Shown piece after piece: positions 44,232 through 53,707 of a stretch of 64,000 nucleotides of DNA. Numbering within the stretch: the first letter of the stretch is position 1; each line of letters begins with the position of its first letter. Both the position numbers and the translations under genes were made by a program. This DNA is from CAVPKN01 sp963832835 (GTDB lineage Bacteria > Chlamydiota > Chlamydiia > Chlamydiales > JAAKFR01). The notes under the pieces were generated by a model that saw only the letters and a program-made list of their open reading frames with translations, searched no databases and was not told where the DNA came from. The stretch is from contig CAWHVD010000001.1 in assembly GCA_963832835.1 (NCBI GenBank), positions 186,001 through 250,000 of the forward strand. Direction: 5' to 3'.

Positions 44232-45950
44232 ATGCCCAAATTCCTGTCCTCATTTGCCGCCCTCAACATCACGCAGTTTTTAACCGCCCTCAATGACAAT
44301 CTCTATAAACTATTACTCATCTTCTTTCTGATTTCTCTGAGAGGCGGGGAGCATAGCAATACGATCTTGTCTTTAGCAGGCGCCATTTTTGTGATTCCTT
44401 TTCTCCTCTTTGCTTCTGTATCCGGTACTTTGGCAGACCGGTTTAGCAAACGCACGATCATCTATGTTACCCGCCTGACCGAGATTCTCACAACATGCTT
44501 GGGAGTTGTCGCATTTGCGTTTCATTCGATTGTGGGAGGTTATGCCGTCCTATTTCTGATGGCAGCCCAAAGCACCCTCTTCTCACCTTGCAAATACGGA
44601 ATCATCCCGGAGATCGTCCCTAAAACTAAAATTTCACATTATAACGGAGTGATCACTGCTACAACCTATTTAGCGATCATTTTTGGGACATTTCTAGCCT
44701 CCTTTATTACAGAGATCAGCCACAAGAATTTTACCCTATCTGTCAGTTTTTGTGTGGTCGTGGCAATCATGGGGTTGCTCGCCAGCTTAAATATTGAAAA
44801 AACGCACCCTCAAGCTGCCAGCAAACAACTCTCAGCCCGGTTCATTAGTACCATTATAAAAACTCTTAGAAACGCGAAACAAAAACGATACCTTGTCACC
44901 ACAATCGTCTTTGGCGCCTATTTTCTATTTATGGGAGCCTACACCCAACTCAATATTATCCCCTTTGCCCTTCAATCCCTGCATCTTTCAGCTGTCTATG
45001 GAGGATACCTCTTTTTGTTCACTGCAATCGGAATTGGGATAGGCTCATTTTTGGCAGGCCAATTTTCGGGCAAACAGGTTGAGCTTGGATTTGTCCCACT
45101 AGCCGCAATGGGGGTAACGCTGTGTTTTTTAGGGCTCTATTTCTTTGAATTCCACTTTTATGTTGTGGTGCCTCTGCTGATCTTGGTAGGAGCCTTTGGA
45201 GGATTTTATGTTGTCCCCATTGACACTTTTATCCAGTTGGCAAGTCCCGATGAAGACCGAGGGCAAAATGTAGCCACTGCAAATTTTATGAGCTTCATTG
45301 GGGTGATCCTAGCCTCAGGGCTTTTAGCCCTATTAGGGAACGGATTTGGCCTCTCAGCTGCACAAGGTTTTTTGGTTATGGGGTTGCTTACAGGTACAAT
45401 GAGCCTTGTCTTATTGTTGATTTTTGCGGACCAATTGCTTCGCCTAATTATTGGTACAGGAGCCCGCTTCTTCCTTCATATACGAGTTTGGGGTAAAAAT
45501 CGTATTCAGCTCAAACAGCCTGCCCTTTTGGTTGCTCCGCGCAGATCATGGCTCGACACCATCATTGTGATGGCAGCCCTGCCACGACTGATTCGCTACA
45601 TTGTTCCTGTGGATGATTGCCAACAAGCACGCTCTACTTTTTTCCGTTGGTTACGACTCATTCCACTCGATCAAAAACATTTTCATCCAATCGGTGCTGT
45701 CTTGCTAAAAGCCGTCAAAGCAGAGCTCGCATCAGGAAACTCTGTTTGCCTGATGCTACCTGCCGATGATGGTGAGCAAACACTAGAAGAATGGGAGGCT
45801 CAGCTACGGGAAGTACTCAAAGAGACTCAAGTTCCCATACTTCCGCTCCACATCTCCAAACAACGCCCGGATCCTGCCCAAGGTCCAATCGAACAACTAC
45901 TGAGCCTGCGCCACCACCCCATCAAAATCTCTTTCGGCACTCCCCAGTAG
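44232..45950 (+). CDS. LplT-type MFS transporter fused to a degenerate acyltransferase domain
   Basis: About 572 residues from ATG 44232 (MPKFLSSFAALNITQF). Residues 1 to about 400 form a 12-helix MFS transporter of the lysophospholipid transporter (LplT/YgeD) type: FLTALNDNLYKLLLIF, SGTLADRFSKR, YGIIPEIVPK. The last 150 residues look like a PlsC-type acyltransferase (LLVAPRRSWLDTIIVMAALPRLIRYIVP), but the catalytic HxxxxD histidine is replaced: RRSWLD keeps only the Asp. It may flip lysophospholipids without acylating them. I recall ygeD following recBC in Chlamydia too. The gene is divergent from recC with almost no spacer, so promoters must lie inside coding sequence. Confidence 0.87.
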   Translation: MPKFLSSFAALNITQFLTALNDNLYKLLLIFFLISLRGGEHSNTILSLAGAIFVIPFLLFASVSGTLADRFSKRTIIYVTRLTEILTTCLGVVAFAFHSIVGGYAVLFLMAAQSTLFSPCKYGIIPEIVPKTKISHYNGVITATTYLAIIFGTFLASFITEISHKNFTLSVSFCVVVAIMGLLASLNIEKTHPQAASKQLSARFISTIIKTLRNAKQKRYLVTTIVFGAYFLFMGAYTQLNIIPFALQSLHLSAVYGGYLFLFTAIGIGIGSFLAGQFSGKQVELGFVPLAAMGVTLCFLGLYFFEFHFYVVVPLLILVGAFGGFYVVPIDTFIQLASPDEDRGQNVATANFMSFIGVILASGLLALLGNGFGLSAAQGFLVMGLLTGTMSLVLLLIFADQLLRLIIGTGARFFLHIRVWGKNRIQLKQPALLVAPRRSWLDTIIVMAALPRLIRYIVPVDDCQQARSTFFRWLRLIPLDQKHFHPIGAVLLKAVKAELASGNSVCLMLPADDGEQTLEEWEAQLREVLKETQVPILPLHISKQRPDPAQGPIEQLLSLRHHPIKISFGTPQ

Positions 45951-45962
45951 CCCGATATATCT

Positions 45963-46829
45963 TTAATTCTGATTACAGAGCCTCTGTTCAGGATAATCTA
46001 TCAACCTTTTCAAGACCTTATCCATAAAGTTGGGTTGTTTCATGTCGGCTTCTATTTTCCGACGATCTGCTTCATACCTTTCTTTGAGTGTGATTGTCTC
46101 AACGTGAGAGACGTCTGCTAGAAAATAAAGAGGGGGGAGGATGGGATCAACGTCTAATTCACTAAAATCGCCACATTGTTCTTCAACAGTTGCTAATTTT
46201 TTTGTGAGTATTTCATCTTCTGGAAGATGGTCTTTCTCTATTTTCCACATGGCTTTCATGATATCAAACCTCTGTTGAAAGAGAGTGGCATTTCTTACCC
46301 CGTAGCCCAACATAATACCCATCAATTTTTGGCTCTTATTTATCGATTTTGCAATGGAAACTTCTCTCTTTTCAAGTTTTTCTAAGAATGATTCAGGTGT
46401 AAAATCCTTTCCAAGTTCTTCCTTAAAGATAGACGAGTGTTCCTGTAATGTACGAAGCATATTGTTCTTGTTGATTAAGATCAGAGCGAGACAATTAATC
46501 CAGTCATTTTCTTCATCGAGAAAGATAAAGTCCTTAAAATCAAATTCGTCTCGGTATTTGTACCATGCTTTCAAGACTGCTCTTCTTTTGAGCATCAAAA
46601 TCCTAGATCCTATCCATTTATAAAATGAAAGATCTCTAGGTGCTTCTAAGCAAAAATCGGCCAAAGACATTGGCTTGGATCCGAAGATTGTATAGGCATA
46701 ATCATGGTGATCAATCAAATATTCGAATAAAAACTTTATTTTTTTTAGATCTTGATGAGGAATAGCGACAATATCCGCTTTGATCAAAAGCGTTGAACAT
46801 AAGCTGAACAATAAGAATAGACATCTCAT
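45963..46829 (-). CDS. Uncharacterised secreted protein
   Basis: 288 residues with an N-terminal signal peptide (CLFLLFSLCSTLLIKAD, cleavage near residue 19). The mature part is helical and charged (KREVSIAKSINKSQKLMGIMLGYGVRNATLFQQRFDIMKAM). No family recognised. A periplasmic or outer-membrane-associated role is likely. It converges with the LplT gene with a 12-nt gap. Confidence 0.65.
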   Translation of the reverse strand: MRCLFLLFSLCSTLLIKADIVAIPHQDLKKIKFLFEYLIDHHDYAYTIFGSKPMSLADFCLEAPRDLSFYKWIGSRILMLKRRAVLKAWYKYRDEFDFKDFIFLDEENDWINCLALILINKNNMLRTLQEHSSIFKEELGKDFTPESFLEKLEKREVSIAKSINKSQKLMGIMLGYGVRNATLFQQRFDIMKAMWKIEKDHLPEDEILTKKLATVEEQCGDFSELDVDPILPPLYFLADVSHVETITLKERYEADRRKIEADMKQPNFMDKVLKRLIDYPEQRLCNQN

Positions 46830-46872
46830 AAGGAAGGCCCCATTTGTATTTCAACAAGGCCGTTAAATGCAA

Positions 46873-47205
46873 TCAATCGCGCGGCCCTGGACAATTGTGG
46901 TCATCTTTTGGATTGTACCAACTTTGGCAAAATGGACAATATTCAAGATCCCCAGCGATTATTTCTTCGTAAGGAACAAAAACTCCTCTTGTATCAGAGC
47001 ATAGCGTGTAAATTTGGATAAGATTTCCATCAATCGACGCATAGATGCCGTTTGGAGCTATATACACGCCACCTGGCTGCACATAATAATTATCTGAAGC
47101 CTGAGCCTGGTCATAGGCAATTGTAAGATCATGAACAGCAAAACATTGAAAAGACGCCCCCAACATTAAGGCTACCACTGCGAAATATTGATAGAAAGTT
47201 TTCAT
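46873..47205 (-). CDS. Small secreted protein with a zinc-ribbon-like Cys motif
   Basis: 110 residues from ATG 47205 (MKTFYQYFAVVALMLG), a clear signal peptide ending near QCFA. The mature part contains PGGVYIAPNGIYASIDG and a C-terminal CPFCQSWYNPKDDHNCPG: CxxC...HxC, which could bind zinc or form disulfides in the envelope. An ATG five codons upstream is possible, but the core signal starts at the chosen one. No known family. Confidence 0.6.
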   Translation of the reverse strand: MKTFYQYFAVVALMLGASFQCFAVHDLTIAYDQAQASDNYYVQPGGVYIAPNGIYASIDGNLIQIYTLCSDTRGVFVPYEEIIAGDLEYCPFCQSWYNPKDDHNCPGPRD

Positions 47206-47291
47206 CTTCACCTCACGCAATCTTAAAATTTAAATATACAACTTTAGAGAAAGATCTCTTTTAAGAAAACAAAAAAATACTTTCATTTAGA

Positions 47292-47385
47292 CTTGTCGCA
47301 GCCCTACAGGCTGAAAGAATTTGACTGTAAAGACCCAGAGCGTTGCCCTGGGCTATTTCCTGTCAGCCTCGAAAGGCTGAGACAA
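47292..47385 (-). repeat. GTCGCAGCCCT/CCCAGGGC palindromic repeat
   Basis: CTTGTCGCAGCCCTACAGGC, then GACCCAGAGCGTTGCCCTGG, then CAGCCTCGAAAGGCTGAGAC. It has three nested hairpins (CAGCCCTACAGGCTG; CCCAGAGCGTTGCCCTGGG; CAGCCTCGAAAGGCTG). It lies directly downstream of the outer-membrane protein gene and may act as its terminator or mRNA stabiliser. Relatives are at 21167 and 61907. Confidence 0.85.
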
Positions 47386-47391
47386 ACTAGC

Positions 47392-48822
47392 TTAGAAGGC
47401 GTAGATGACCGACATCTCGAAGGCTTTGTAGCGGAAATCGCCACCCAAGCTCTTATTGCGGGGTGTAGCATATTGCGCCTTGGCTCTTAGCGACAAGCTG
47501 TCTGTCATGGCATACAGGAGGTTCGCTTCCCACCCTTTGTAGTTCGTGAAGAGCCGGAGAGTACCTGGCAGGGTTCCAAAAAGAATGGCGTCTGAAAGAA
47601 GACCATTGGCAGCGTTACCGTGACCTATACCTGTCAAATCGAATTCAGGTACAGCTTGGGCTTGGACGCTTTGGTAGTTAATATCGACCGACCAGTCGCA
47701 TGCCTTGCAGAGTTTACCTAAAGTAAAGCCGGCATACCAGGCGCCATTGAGTTTCTTAAAATTCGTCTGAACAACGCGTTTTGCGTCGTGGTTAGCCAAA
47801 ACAGCTCCGTAGAGAAAAAGTGTTTTACATCCCAGGAAATCGATTTTTCTTTCATATCCTAAAAGCATCTGAGAAACGATGAAACGGTAGCGGGGATTAT
47901 CCCTTACTTTAATCGTTCCTGGGGCTACTTTGGTGATCGGATTGGTTGCATTACCATAGTTCGTAGTGGGTGCACCTCGGTGCCAATCGATGAGGCTATA
48001 TTTCATGCTGATGCCAGTGCCTCTCCATTTGGTCACAAATGTTTCTACAACCCAAGCATAGTGGTTGGTGAAGCTATCGACGATAAACGGACCGCCATGG
48101 ATCGTAAACTGCCCAATTTCGGGAATGCAGCGAGTATAGAAAATATGGAGACCATCAAAGACGCTACCAAATTCAATACGCGATTCAAAAATGAAGTCCA
48201 AATTGCTACGTCCAATTTCGATATAGAAGTCTTCTTTGCCTTCCTCGAAGATGTCGTAGCCGATAAAGGCTCGTTCCATCTCGATTTTTGTAGCCGTCCC
48301 TCCATCTTTTCCATCAAAATTGACCCACTTCAATTTGGTTGATGCCCAAGATCTAACGGTGACATAGTCGAGCATCAAGTTAACTTCGCTTTTAAAGCGG
48401 TTGATCGCCGTTTTAGTGCCCCTTCCACGCTGGCTAGCCCCATTAATCTGCTCGCCGGCTGCAACCCAGCGGGCTCTCAAATCCCCAGCGATGGTGAGTG
48501 TTCCCTCTTTTTGACGGCATTGGATCAGACCACGGCTCTCCACAAAGTCGCGTAGGACGCGGGGGTCTACAACATCATCATCTTCAGGTCCAAAATTCCC
48601 CTCCGACAGAAAACCGGCTGCGCTTGGACCTAAATTATCGACAGCAGCAATCACATTTTCTTCTTCAAAGAGATCGGCAAACGTTTTTTCATCTTCCTCC
48701 AAAGCGGCAATTAACCTTTCTTCGTCCTCTGTAGAGGTTAGGGGTCCAACAGGACTCTCTTCAGCTGCAAAAACAAGCGCAGAACTCAACAGGGCGCATA
48801 GGAAGAAAAACTTTGGGCTCAT
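47392..48822 (-). CDS. Outer-membrane beta-barrel (porin-like) protein
   Basis: 476 residues. The signal peptide is FFFLCALLSSALVFAAEE. An acidic N-terminal linker of about 80 residues (DEERLIAALEEDEKTFADLFEEE) precedes a barrel region of alternating short amphipathic strands such as LTIAGDLRARWVAAGE and NLLYAMTDSLSLRAKAQYA. It ends with MSVIYAF, a C-terminal aromatic F typical of proteins inserted by BamA. It resembles chlamydial MOMP-like or porin proteins of environmental chlamydiae in build; the exact family is not certain. Confidence 0.75.
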   Translation of the reverse strand: MSPKFFFLCALLSSALVFAAEESPVGPLTSTEDEERLIAALEEDEKTFADLFEEENVIAAVDNLGPSAAGFLSEGNFGPEDDDVVDPRVLRDFVESRGLIQCRQKEGTLTIAGDLRARWVAAGEQINGASQRGRGTKTAINRFKSEVNLMLDYVTVRSWASTKLKWVNFDGKDGGTATKIEMERAFIGYDIFEEGKEDFYIEIGRSNLDFIFESRIEFGSVFDGLHIFYTRCIPEIGQFTIHGGPFIVDSFTNHYAWVVETFVTKWRGTGISMKYSLIDWHRGAPTTNYGNATNPITKVAPGTIKVRDNPRYRFIVSQMLLGYERKIDFLGCKTLFLYGAVLANHDAKRVVQTNFKKLNGAWYAGFTLGKLCKACDWSVDINYQSVQAQAVPEFDLTGIGHGNAANGLLSDAILFGTLPGTLRLFTNYKGWEANLLYAMTDSLSLRAKAQYATPRNKSLGGDFRYKAFEMSVIYAF

Positions 48823-48890
48823 GAATTTTACCGTAAAAAAAATATAATATACAAAATCGTAAGTAGTTATATATAGTGTCGTTTATAAAT

Positions 48891-51761
48891 TCAAGCGCCG
48901 TATTGATGTGGTTGGATATAAAGACCCCAGTCTTGACGGTCCATACCATTGAGGTACCGTTTCCAAACTGTCATGGGGCGGCCCTCTTGTGCACCACAGG
49001 CATCAAAACGCCACAGCTCAAGCGTGGCAGTTCCGGGATTCAGGGTAAAACCAAATACGTTGTTAACCCAGTTGGTATCCGCAAAAAGAAAAGGTCGGGG
49101 ATAGCAAAGGCCTGTATGCTGCATGGCCTCCACAATCTTATGGTAATAGAATACTGACGCGCGCGTATCTTTAAGGGCTAAGATCAAAAGTCCTTGCGCG
49201 ATCTCCTTAAGATCTTGGGCAGATAGGATGCGGTATTTGCCTACACTCTCTTCAGCCTTCTCGATGAGCTGCATTACCTCTTCTCGCAGACGATCGTCGA
49301 TTTCATCGATAGCCTCGAACAGCGTACTGAGACGCTCCCTGAGCTGGTGCTCGGGGAAGAGTGGTAGAAAACGATACAGAATGCTGTCTAACTCCTCGCC
49401 AATCATAGCAAGGCGATTTCCCTCACGGAGCCATTTTTCGTAAGAAAGCGCTTGGATCACATGCGAGCGAAATTCGGGTGGAGTCATCGCAAACGGGAAA
49501 CTTTTTAAAGTGTGCTGCACTACTGCGCGATAACCGACTGGAATAAACAATAAGAGCTGCCCGATGACTGCATCCATCATGCGCGCATCAAGTAGGCAAT
49601 CTTTTAAAAAATAGTGCTGGGGCACTATCCATTGTTCCTTGATCCAGGTGTAGGTGTAAATATCACTTTCCCAAGCCTTGCGAAAGAGGGGCCAACCGGG
49701 TTTGCAAATAAAGGCATGAGTCGGAGAAAAGCTTAACATTCCTCGATCGGAATTCTCTTGGTAAAGGCGCTGCACACTTAAAGGGAGTTCTTTGAGGGTA
49801 TCTATCAAAAATGCGAGGTATTCGTTTTCGCTCTCTACCCATCTTTTAGCCTCACGCGGTTCATTCAAAGCTCTCCAATAATATTTCACAAGGGTGCTCA
49901 TGGTCCCACCGGAAATATAGGACCAGGGCTTCCGTTTCACTTGCTCAAGATGTTCCATGGGATGGGGGACCAACGGTTCATGATAGGCTCTAGCCAAACG
50001 GAACAAGGAACTTTCCAAAAATTCGGGACGTTTGATGGTATTGATGGCTACCGTGACTAAGTCGGCGATCTCTTTTTGAAGTCCCTCACATTCAGGCAAC
50101 TGACTCATGTCAATCTCTGTCGAAACAAAAAACGATGCCAAATGCTGAATATACTCAGCTGCCGTGTGAATCATCGTCCACAGCGAGGTCTGTGACCTTC
50201 CGTATTTGTACATCAACCGAAAACCCGCAGGACTGTCATCATAAGGACTTGCCACTACATCGTGCATTTGGGCATCGTATACCTCTTGGAAATAGTCCCG
50301 TATCTTTTCGCCATAAAATGCAATCAATTTAGGATAAATACTTTGAAGTCTTTTTCCTTGATCATATGCGCTGTCTCGTTCAACAATAACTCGGTTCAAC
50401 TCGTGTTTGCGGATCTGGTATTCGGACCGCACCCAACCCATTTCACTTTCAGAGGCGCTCCGCATTCTACCCTCGAGATATTTGGCCTGCGCAAACAGAT
50501 GATCATAACGGGATTGATAGGTGGCCATCTCTTCGTTGATTTGATTGATCTTCTCTTGGATGGCACTGTAAAGACTTTGACCGATACCATGCGGATCTTC
50601 CGGATCTACACCCAAGCTTACATAGAGGTTCCATTTGGCAAAATCGGCCTTTGATTCTGAAAGCGATGCCAAAGTAAACTCCCATGCTTTTAGAAGGGCA
50701 TTATCCGTAAGGCCCTTGAACGCCCCTTTTGCAGCTTCATACGCTTTGATGTACTTGCTACATGACAGAGTTTTGCTCCCTTGAGGCGATTGAACGAGCA
50801 ATTCAGCTAAAGGTCCTTGAACCCTTCGCAAACTAAAATCTGTCACGTCTTGCTGTGATACTCCAAAAGTTTGTAGCAAAACTTCCTGAATCAATCGGTC
50901 TCCGGAAAAAACGGCAAAAGAACTCTGAGGAATTTCTTTTACAAAATCCGTTTTTAAGAGCAACTCGAGGCATTTTTTATTTTTTTCAGCCCCCCCTTGA
51001 TTTTTCTCGATAAGCCCTGCTGCCTCAAATGCTGCGTGTAGTCCTGGAGAAAGGGCTAAAGCTTCTATTGGTTTATCTCCTAGAGAGGACCAGGAACAAG
51101 GTTTGAGTAATTCCCCCATACCCCAACTAGGGCTCAAAGGCACGGTATATTCAACCCCTTCTTTGACCCGCGTCAACCTCCCTGTCCCAAAAAGCTCTGC
51201 GATATCTGCAAGAAATGCCAAGGGCAAATCTTGTTGAATCAGAATCGCAGGTGCAGTTGCAAAACAAGATCCCACATTCTGTCGCAACACAGTTAAAAGA
51301 GCTGCAAAAGCTGCAAGGCGAGCATGTGCATCACTAATCTGCGTCCCCTCGGGTAATAAAAGCGTCTCTTTAATTAGGTTATCAGCTCCTCTGTGACCTA
51401 TGGACCGACTGATCTTTTTTAAACTTTGCACATAGCTAGGATTGTCGTAGAACAATTTGAGTATTTTCAGCAGATGTTTTTGCCGTTGTCCATCATGATG
51501 ACGCCCTGGACCTAAAGAATAGAGTTTCTCCTCTAACAATTGAATGGCTTGAAAGAGTGTCCTTCTATTGAGCGATCCTTTCTCATCGATCAGTTGCCTC
51601 GCAAGTTCCCTGCCCACATGCACATTGCGCCACGACCAGCTCTCTTGAATCTGTGAAATATCGAAATCTTTGCATATGTCAACGTATTCATCGCAAAGCA
51701 AGGCCTGTAGGGGATCGGGATAACTAACCGCGCGGGCTTGGGTACAGAATACTTCCTGCAA
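48891..51761 (-). CDS. Large conserved chlamydial protein (CT590-like)
   Basis: About 956 residues from a TTG at 51761 (LQEVFCTQARAV). Another TTG at 51794 is possible, and the frame is open to 51986 but overlaps the phosphatase gene by over 200 nt. It is a soluble, mainly helical protein with a coiled coil near QINEEMATYQSRYDHLFAQAK and a conserved-looking NVGSCFATAPAILIQQDLPLAFLADIAELFGTGRLT segment, reminiscent of a Cys-His protease-like core (C in GSCFAT). Size and position beside RsbU-type genes and eno match what I recall of C. trachomatis CT590, of unknown function and a suspected secreted protein. Confidence 0.7.
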   Translation of the reverse strand: MQEVFCTQARAVSYPDPLQALLCDEYVDICKDFDISQIQESWSWRNVHVGRELARQLIDEKGSLNRRTLFQAIQLLEEKLYSLGPGRHHDGQRQKHLLKILKLFYDNPSYVQSLKKISRSIGHRGADNLIKETLLLPEGTQISDAHARLAAFAALLTVLRQNVGSCFATAPAILIQQDLPLAFLADIAELFGTGRLTRVKEGVEYTVPLSPSWGMGELLKPCSWSSLGDKPIEALALSPGLHAAFEAAGLIEKNQGGAEKNKKCLELLLKTDFVKEIPQSSFAVFSGDRLIQEVLLQTFGVSQQDVTDFSLRRVQGPLAELLVQSPQGSKTLSCSKYIKAYEAAKGAFKGLTDNALLKAWEFTLASLSESKADFAKWNLYVSLGVDPEDPHGIGQSLYSAIQEKINQINEEMATYQSRYDHLFAQAKYLEGRMRSASESEMGWVRSEYQIRKHELNRVIVERDSAYDQGKRLQSIYPKLIAFYGEKIRDYFQEVYDAQMHDVVASPYDDSPAGFRLMYKYGRSQTSLWTMIHTAAEYIQHLASFFVSTEIDMSQLPECEGLQKEIADLVTVAINTIKRPEFLESSLFRLARAYHEPLVPHPMEHLEQVKRKPWSYISGGTMSTLVKYYWRALNEPREAKRWVESENEYLAFLIDTLKELPLSVQRLYQENSDRGMLSFSPTHAFICKPGWPLFRKAWESDIYTYTWIKEQWIVPQHYFLKDCLLDARMMDAVIGQLLLFIPVGYRAVVQHTLKSFPFAMTPPEFRSHVIQALSYEKWLREGNRLAMIGEELDSILYRFLPLFPEHQLRERLSTLFEAIDEIDDRLREEVMQLIEKAEESVGKYRILSAQDLKEIAQGLLILALKDTRASVFYYHKIVEAMQHTGLCYPRPFLFADTNWVNNVFGFTLNPGTATLELWRFDACGAQEGRPMTVWKRYLNGMDRQDWGLYIQPHQYGA

Positions 51762-51771
51762 AAATGCTGAT

Positions 51772-53688
51772 TTAATCGATTTTGAGTGCGACAATAATGG
51801 CCTCTTCTTCCTGGGGGGTACCGGCAGTGAATTCTTGAACAACTGCTTTGACCTTATCCACCATGTCTTGGGCAGTATTCCATTTTTTGGATTGTAGGAT
51901 ATCCTTAAGCTGCATTTCAGAAAAATGTTTCTGCGTGCTGCTTTCAGCTTTGAGCAAACCGCTCGTGTATAAAATAAGGGTATCACCTGAATAAAGCTGG
52001 AGCGTTTCGGACTTGTATTGATGAGATTCTTGCAACCCCAAAGCCTCTCCTGTTAGGTTCAAAGGTTCAATTTGGCCATCATTTCTCTTGACCATACCCG
52101 GGGTTGAGCCGCACGAGCAATACGAGAGAATCCGAGAGTCAGGATGGTAGAAACCCAAGAAAAGATCCAAGGACACACCAGCATCTCCCACATCACGAAT
52201 AAAGTCATCATTTGTAAGACTCAATACTGTACCCACATCATCGTAGAGAGTCGAAAAGGCACGAAACAAGCTTCTAGCTGACAAAGAATATAGACAAGGT
52301 GAAATTCCGCGACCGTCAATGTCTGCCATAGAAAGAGCCAGTACGTTTTCTCCTGATTGTGTCGCTTTGGAAAAGAAATAGTAAAAATCCCCGCCTACGT
52401 CAGTGGCCGGTAAATAACCACCCGCTGCCATAGAGGCTTTGATATCTGGCAAAGGCGAGGAAAACAAGCTCCGCTGCACTTCTCTACAAATCGCAACTTC
52501 ACGCTGATAGGTCTCCTTTTTCACTCTCTCGTCCTCTGCCCGTTGAATATTGAGCAAGAGGGTATCGATCGTGTTGTTGAACATGCTGCCTAAAATATTG
52601 ATCTCAAATCCCCAAGGAGCTTCTTGGAAACGCACGCCTAAGTTGCCTTGACGCACCTCTCCCATGACATGAATCAATTGCCTGAGAGGTCGTGAAATCC
52701 AAAGCGAAAGCCAATAAGTCACAGCTCCACCGCCTAGCAATATCAATCCATATGTCACATAGATAAAAAGAAAATGACGTACAGCCGAACCAAAGAATTC
52801 TTCCTTTGGTGAATAGCCTACTAAGGAAAGCTTCATTTCTGGAATAAATGCCTGATAAGCGATCTGCACTTGGTCATCGAAAATGAATTCGAAAAAAGGG
52901 GGATCTTTGCCTTGGATGACTGGCAAGGTTACATCCGGCAGCTCCAAATTACCCAATTGCCGTGAAGAGATGATTTGCCTACGTCTTTTGTCCGAGATCG
53001 GTTTAAAATATTGCCCCATTAAATGAGGATCTGTGGATTTAAATACAATGCCATCAGAATTCAGAATCGCAAATTTGGCATTGCGCAATTGGTGGCTCGG
53101 TGCCAAAAGGCTCGTTAATAAACTCTCGACCTTTGAGCTGACCATAAGTATGCCAATGGGCTTCCCTGTCTCTTTTGATTCGATGGCCTGGGCCACGAAA
53201 AGATTCGAGACATAGCTTTGCGCCTCATCCGAGTATAGATAGCGTACAAAAGTACCAGAACCTGTCTTGAGCACTGTTTCAAGGGGATGATAAGCTTCAA
53301 AAAAAGTATTTACTAGATCCCGACTGCTCGATGCAACAATCTTGTAATACCCATTCTGACTTAGCTCCAACACATAGATCTGGTATTCTCTCCACAGCTG
53401 AGCAATCTCAACCAGCTCATGGGTCAAATGATCAAAATCTTTGGCGGCCATTTTACCACTGATGTCTATCACATACCCCAGTTCGCTCAAGAGCACCTGT
53501 TTAACAGGCTCAGAAGCAATTAAGCTAAACGTGCGCAAGTTAGACACTTCTTTCAATTCTTTTTTTGCTGCTCTGATTGCTTCGTAATATGAATTTTGAA
53601 AAAACACAAAAGAATCGATGAGCAAAGGAAGGGCGAGCAGAAGAAAGTTGATAGCCAAAACACGGAGAGCAAAGCTTTTTTTAATCAT
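51772..53688 (-). CDS. RsbU-like receptor phosphatase (sensor-HAMP-PP2C), paralogue 2
   Basis: 638 residues: an N-terminal helix (IKKSFALRVLAINFLLLALPLLIDSF), an extracytoplasmic Cache-like sensor of about 280 residues, a second helix (about 305-327), a HAMP segment (ISRPLRQLIHVMGEVRQGNLGVRF), then a SpoIIE/PP2C phosphatase with GGDFYYFF and MADIDGRG and a late LILYTSG. The first acidic motif is DFYYFF where the neighbour has DFYDVF, so one metal ligand is altered. The DGRG motif also differs from the DGKG or SGKG usual form. It lies 19 nt after its paralogue. It likely controls an anti-anti-sigma switch or another phosphoprotein. Confidence 0.87.
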   Translation of the reverse strand: MIKKSFALRVLAINFLLLALPLLIDSFVFFQNSYYEAIRAAKKELKEVSNLRTFSLIASEPVKQVLLSELGYVIDISGKMAAKDFDHLTHELVEIAQLWREYQIYVLELSQNGYYKIVASSSRDLVNTFFEAYHPLETVLKTGSGTFVRYLYSDEAQSYVSNLFVAQAIESKETGKPIGILMVSSKVESLLTSLLAPSHQLRNAKFAILNSDGIVFKSTDPHLMGQYFKPISDKRRRQIISSRQLGNLELPDVTLPVIQGKDPPFFEFIFDDQVQIAYQAFIPEMKLSLVGYSPKEEFFGSAVRHFLFIYVTYGLILLGGGAVTYWLSLWISRPLRQLIHVMGEVRQGNLGVRFQEAPWGFEINILGSMFNNTIDTLLLNIQRAEDERVKKETYQREVAICREVQRSLFSSPLPDIKASMAAGGYLPATDVGGDFYYFFSKATQSGENVLALSMADIDGRGISPCLYSLSARSLFRAFSTLYDDVGTVLSLTNDDFIRDVGDAGVSLDLFLGFYHPDSRILSYCSCGSTPGMVKRNDGQIEPLNLTGEALGLQESHQYKSETLQLYSGDTLILYTSGLLKAESSTQKHFSEMQLKDILQSKKWNTAQDMVDKVKAVVQEFTAGTPQEEEAIIVALKID

Positions 53689-53707
53689 CCCAACACTTAG
53701 GTTATAG

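Noticed and set aside
51762..51986. Long N-terminal extension of the CT590-like protein
   Set aside because: It overlaps the upstream phosphatase gene by more than 200 nt and has shadow-like composition.
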